Shown here in pieces: positions 36,893-39,173 of a stretch of DNA of 39,173 nucleotides. This stretch comes from a virus. A program made the position numbers and the translations under genes. The notes beneath the pieces are model-generated. The model was given only the letters and a program-made list of their open reading frames with translations. It did not search any database and had not been told where the DNA came from. The stretch lies in the IMG/VR virus record IMGVR_UViG_3300003852_000025, positions 1 through 39,173 of that record. The stretch is one strand, 5' to 3'. Position 1 is the first letter of the stretch, and every line of letters begins with the position of its first letter.

Positions 36893-37218
36893 TAGTATCC
36901 CCCCTGCACTTGATTCCGCATAATGCGGTTAGTGTTCCAATTAGAAAGCCCTTGAAGGCCTTTATAGCCTAAGTACGCTGCACCAACAGTTGGTGCAGCA
37001 TGTATAAGACCAGAAACGAACTTAGGAGCCTTCTTAGCCTCTAGGTGTTTAGCAGTGGCTTGAGCACCAGCATTGATTGCATCCCAAACATGACCTACTC
37101 CTCTACGCGCAGAGCCAGCCATCTCACCTATAGTCATTTTCTTAGCTGCGTCTGCTATCTCTCCGGCAACCTTAGTACGCATAATTGAAGCTACAGCTGT
37201 ATATCTAGACGGGGTCAT
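36892..37218 (-). CDS. Small virion-cluster protein, 108 aa
   Basis: SD AAGGAGATGCAAG. Helical and basic with Ala/Gly content: MRTKVAGEIADAAKKMTIGEMAGSARRGVGHVWDAINAGAQATAKHLEAKK, then a moderately hydrophobic segment (FVSGLIHAAPTVGAAYLGYKGL) and a polar end. It could be membrane-associated after ejection. No family recognised. Confidence 0.4.
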   Translation of the reverse strand: MTPSRYTAVASIMRTKVAGEIADAAKKMTIGEMAGSARRGVGHVWDAINAGAQATAKHLEAKKAPKFVSGLIHAAPTVGAAYLGYKGLQGLSNWNTNRIMRNQVQGGY

Positions 37219-37229
37219 CTTGCATCTCC

Positions 37230-38171
37230 TTACATTGCCATTTGATGCAGCTTAGCATTTACTTCTGCTAGGCGCTCATCTAGCACGTCTATAGATGTCT
37301 TCAGTATTCTATGGGCCTGCGCTACTTTAAGGAAAGCCACATACCCAGCTACTAAAGGATGCGATGGATTCGGTAAACTACCCATATTAGCCGTTTTATC
37401 AAAAGATGAGGACAATGCTTCTTTTGTATGTCCCCGGCTCTTTAAATGCTTGGTTACGTGTACAGTAGCCTCTTTAAGAAAACGTACATCATTAGTATAC
37501 CCACTCCAGGCTCTACTAATGTCCCCCATAGAGGTACCAGATTCCACGGCTTGTGCCACTGTGTGGCATAAATCTTTAGTCACGTCATCATACAGGATTT
37601 TCGCAGAAGAGAGTTTACTGATAGATTCTTCTCTAGCCCGTTCTAGTGTTATACGTAGGTCATTAACATCTTCAATGGGATTGAAGTGAGTTGCATGGTC
37701 TCTGGTACGGCTTACAGCCGACGCAGTTTTAGTTCCATCATCAATGACTCCAAAAGCCTCTGCTATCTTACTCATACCCATAGAAGCAGTCTTGTAAGAT
37801 TTTACAGGAGCGGTATAGTCATCAGAGCTGATAGTATTTAACGATGGGTTACCTCCATCATTTAAATCTTTTAATACGTATCCAGGGTCTGCAGGACCAC
37901 CTGTAAATGTTACATTTTTCATTTCTCCAGCTTTCTCAAACTCCGCAAGGTATGCACTAGTGTTTGCAAACTCACACACCCTTTTTACCTGTTCCGGGGA
38001 TAAGCAAGCTTCTTTGACCGTCTCTACTACGGCTTCTGAAAGGTTACACCCACTATCCCTGTATAACGCGGCAGCCTTTTTACCCATTAGCTCGAGTTGT
38101 TCTGGGTCTATTGATTTTGCAGCTCGCTGTAAGGACAGACCAAGCGGAAGCGCTCCTGGTGCATCACTCAT
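37230..38171 (-). CDS. First gene of the virion operon, 313 aa
   Basis: SD AAAGGGG, start 13 nt downstream of the predicted transcription start. Helical and Ala/Glu/Lys-rich: QLELMGKKAAALYRDSGCNLSEAVVETVKEACLSPEQVKRVCEFANTSAYLAEFEKAG, then GGPADPGYVLKDLNDGG, then further helices. Three KTA segments (YKTASMG, TKTASAV, DKTANMG) and SKIAEAFG are present. Helical domains typical of internal or core head proteins; no specific family recognised. Confidence 0.45.
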   Translation of the reverse strand: MSDAPGALPLGLSLQRAAKSIDPEQLELMGKKAAALYRDSGCNLSEAVVETVKEACLSPEQVKRVCEFANTSAYLAEFEKAGEMKNVTFTGGPADPGYVLKDLNDGGNPSLNTISSDDYTAPVKSYKTASMGMSKIAEAFGVIDDGTKTASAVSRTRDHATHFNPIEDVNDLRITLERAREESISKLSSAKILYDDVTKDLCHTVAQAVESGTSMGDISRAWSGYTNDVRFLKEATVHVTKHLKSRGHTKEALSSSFDKTANMGSLPNPSHPLVAGYVAFLKVAQAHRILKTSIDVLDERLAEVNAKLHQMAM

Positions 38172-38190
38172 GGAATTCCCCTTTGTAGGT

Positions 38191-38224
38191 AGGATAAAGA
38201 GTTGACCGCATTATGTCAACTCTT
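38191..38224 (-). promoter_or_regulatory. sigma70-like promoter inside a palindrome, virion operon
   Basis: On the minus strand TTGACA (38214-38219), a 17-nt spacer and TATCCT (38191-38196). The -35 region lies in an inverted repeat (AAGAGTTGAC 38197-38206, GTCAACTCTT 38215-38224). The plus strand reads TTGACC (38202-38207), 17 nt and GAAAAT (38225-38230), a weaker divergent promoter toward 38259. The symmetry also suits an operator. Confidence 0.6.
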
Positions 38225-38258
38225 GAAAATCAAAACTCATTGATAATCTAGAGATAAC

Positions 38259-38789
38259 ATGAAGCACATTGACGTGGGAAGCAAGCAGGATGAAGAGCAT
38301 CTACATAGATTAACTGATGCTCGTATAACAAATCTCGAGAAGCAAATTGCCTTCCTTATCCGGGTTAACGGCCTAGACTTATCTGCTTTTCGTAATGCTA
38401 CTGATGCCGAACTTTTAACGATATATAAGGAAGCGGTGCATATGTTAGCGATCATGCAGAGGGCTGTAGACCTAGAAGTAATAGAAAGATGGTCTAACTA
38501 CTTCATACAGTTCTCTGAGTATGAATTTACTAGATTACAGCCAATAGTACACTTTGATCACACTTGGGAACCATTTTTCCTTCTATGCACTAAAATGATG
38601 ACCCAAGTTCGTCAAGACAAACACCTAGGAGAAAATCCTGCCATTCAACAGTTATTTGCCACGTTAAATAAAGGCAGAAAGAATCTTAGAGATGCGGCGG
38701 TAATTATGTGCCGTAAATACCCTGATTCTTTAACCGCCAAAGGTAAGGTAATCCTTAAGGATAACAATCTATTAGCGGAGCTAAAATAG
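38259..38789 (+). CDS. Unknown helical protein, 176 aa
   Basis: MKHIDVGSKQDEEHLHRLTDARITNLEKQIAFLI... is helical throughout, with ATDAELLTIYKEAVHMLAIMQRAVDLEVIERWSNYFIQ, FDHTWEPFFLLCTKMMTQV and a basic end (NKGRKNLRDAAVIMCRKYPDSLTAKGKV). SD is weak (AGAGATAAC). It is divergent from the virion operon and could be a small terminase-like or regulatory protein, but I see no motif that decides it. Confidence 0.45.
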   Translation: MKHIDVGSKQDEEHLHRLTDARITNLEKQIAFLIRVNGLDLSAFRNATDAELLTIYKEAVHMLAIMQRAVDLEVIERWSNYFIQFSEYEFTRLQPIVHFDHTWEPFFLLCTKMMTQVRQDKHLGENPAIQQLFATLNKGRKNLRDAAVIMCRKYPDSLTAKGKVILKDNNLLAELK

Positions 38790-38891
38790 GGGTAAACCCG
38801 ACCGACCGTTCCCAAAATACCCTTATAAAGGCTATAAACCGTTCTCCTACCCCAAATACCCCCTAAATAGTGAAAAAACGGGGTGTAGGGG

Positions 38892-38906
38892 GGTATAAGT
38901 ATATTG
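38892..38906 (+). promoter_or_regulatory. Candidate phage promoter motif GGTATAAGTATATTG
   Basis: Same 15-mer as 12905-12919. Upstream (38790-38891) is a C-rich then G-rich leader with CCTACCCC and GGGGTGTAGG that may pair; otherwise nothing is seen in that stretch. Confidence 0.45.
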
Positions 38907-38910
38907 ACAG

Positions 38911-38952
38911 AGGAAACGATAATTTGCATCTCATTCCGAGATGCCGTTTCCT
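38911..38952 (+). promoter_or_regulatory. Two-step leader hairpin
   Basis: AGGAAACG (38911-38918) pairs with CGTTTCCT (38945-38952), enclosing GCATCTC-ATTCC-GAGATGC (38926-38944), with an unpaired ATAATTT on one side. It starts about 5 nt after the promoter-like motif, so it would form the very 5-prime end of the mRNA and could stabilise it. No T-run follows, which speaks against a terminator. Confidence 0.65.
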
Positions 38953-38970
38953 TACAATTAGGAGAACCAC

Positions 38971-39173
38971 ATGGCAACTGAGAAGACCGCTAAGAGTGAA
39001 GATATCCCCGCTGATGTTGAGAGCACAGTCCAGGCTGCAGTTGCAGCCAAAAAGAAAGCTGAGGAGTTCAATACAAACATGAATGCCCTCGGCTACCGAA
39101 AAACTAGGCCTTGGTACGAACTCGGCATCGGCAGCGGCTTGGGCCGGATAAAGGAGGGCTCCCTCGTGGAGGG
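38971..39173 (+). CDS. Truncated CDS at window edge
   Basis: SD GGAGAACCAC then MATEKTAKSEDIPADVESTVQAAVAAKKKAEEFNT... continuing to the window end (67 codons seen, no stop). The N-terminus is acidic/Ala-rich and helical; then YRKTRPWYELGIGSGLGRIKEGSLVE. Its strong leader (promoter-like motif, 5-prime hairpin, optimal SD) suggests high expression. Function cannot be assigned from this fragment. Confidence 0.55.
   Translation, partial: MATEKTAKSEDIPADVESTVQAAVAAKKKAEEFNTNMNALGYRKTRPWYELGIGSGLGRIKEGSLVE

Noticed and set aside
38645-38977. Minus-strand frame of 110 codons over the right-hand leader
   Set aside because: It covers the promoter-like motif and hairpin and has no SD; a shadow of the plus-strand arrangement.

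Overview
The window is part of a tailed-phage (Caudoviricetes) genome with a contractile-tail (myovirus) morphology. This rests on a recognisable tail sheath protein, a candidate tail tube, a capsid block (prohead protease, scaffold-like proteins, candidate decoration protein, candidate major capsid protein) and a two-domain endolysin. The DNA is AT-rich by eye. Genes are tightly packed with strong Shine-Dalgarno sites (AGGAG/GGAGG) and frequent ATGA, TAATG or TGATG stop/start overlaps. The host cannot be read from the sequence; the strong SD usage, GTG/TTG starts and a peptidoglycan-binding plus CHAP-like endolysin would fit a Gram-positive host, but that is inference.

Layout. (1) 1-13269, plus strand: an early or accessory region of about 35 small genes, most without a known function and many carrying CxxC zinc-ribbon motifs. 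The unusual ones are a protein with Cys at every third residue for 22 positions (3237-3674), a run of ATGA-coupled mini-genes with three zinc-finger paralogs (1561-2757), a papain-like candidate (10226-10642) and a CCHC zinc-knuckle protein (12475-12885). The endolysin (8408-9127) lies on the opposite strand inside this region, beside a perfect 14-bp-arm palindrome. (2) 13270-13396: convergent terminators. (3) 13397-38171, minus strand, read right to left: the virion operon. It starts from a good sigma70-like promoter at 38191-38219 and runs: unknown virion proteins, prohead protease with a 391-aa LAGLIDADG intein, scaffold-like proteins, candidate decoration protein, candidate major capsid protein, terminator, connector-like proteins, an interrupted J-domain protein, a long Ala/Gly/Pro-rich protein, a HELGH-motif protein, neck-like proteins, the sheath, an HNH endonuclease, the candidate tube and a DUF5661-like protein. 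(4) 38259-39173, plus strand: a divergent unit with one complete and one truncated gene.

Points that stand out: the (Cxx)22 repeat protein and its repeat-less paralog; a shared N-terminal FDELEKI-type motif on otherwise unrelated virion-cluster proteins (a possible capsid-targeting tag); an in-frame TGA in the J-domain gene at the exact place where the sister copy of a 51-bp tandem repeat has CGA; four internal repeat domains in an unusually long sheath, plus a free-standing relative of that domain; an intein placed three residues after the likely catalytic Ser of the prohead protease; and duplicated intergenic control modules with a recurring GG(G/T)ATAAG motif. Virion-gene assignments other than sheath, intein, HNH, endolysin and J-domain rest on gene order and sequence character, not on a database search.
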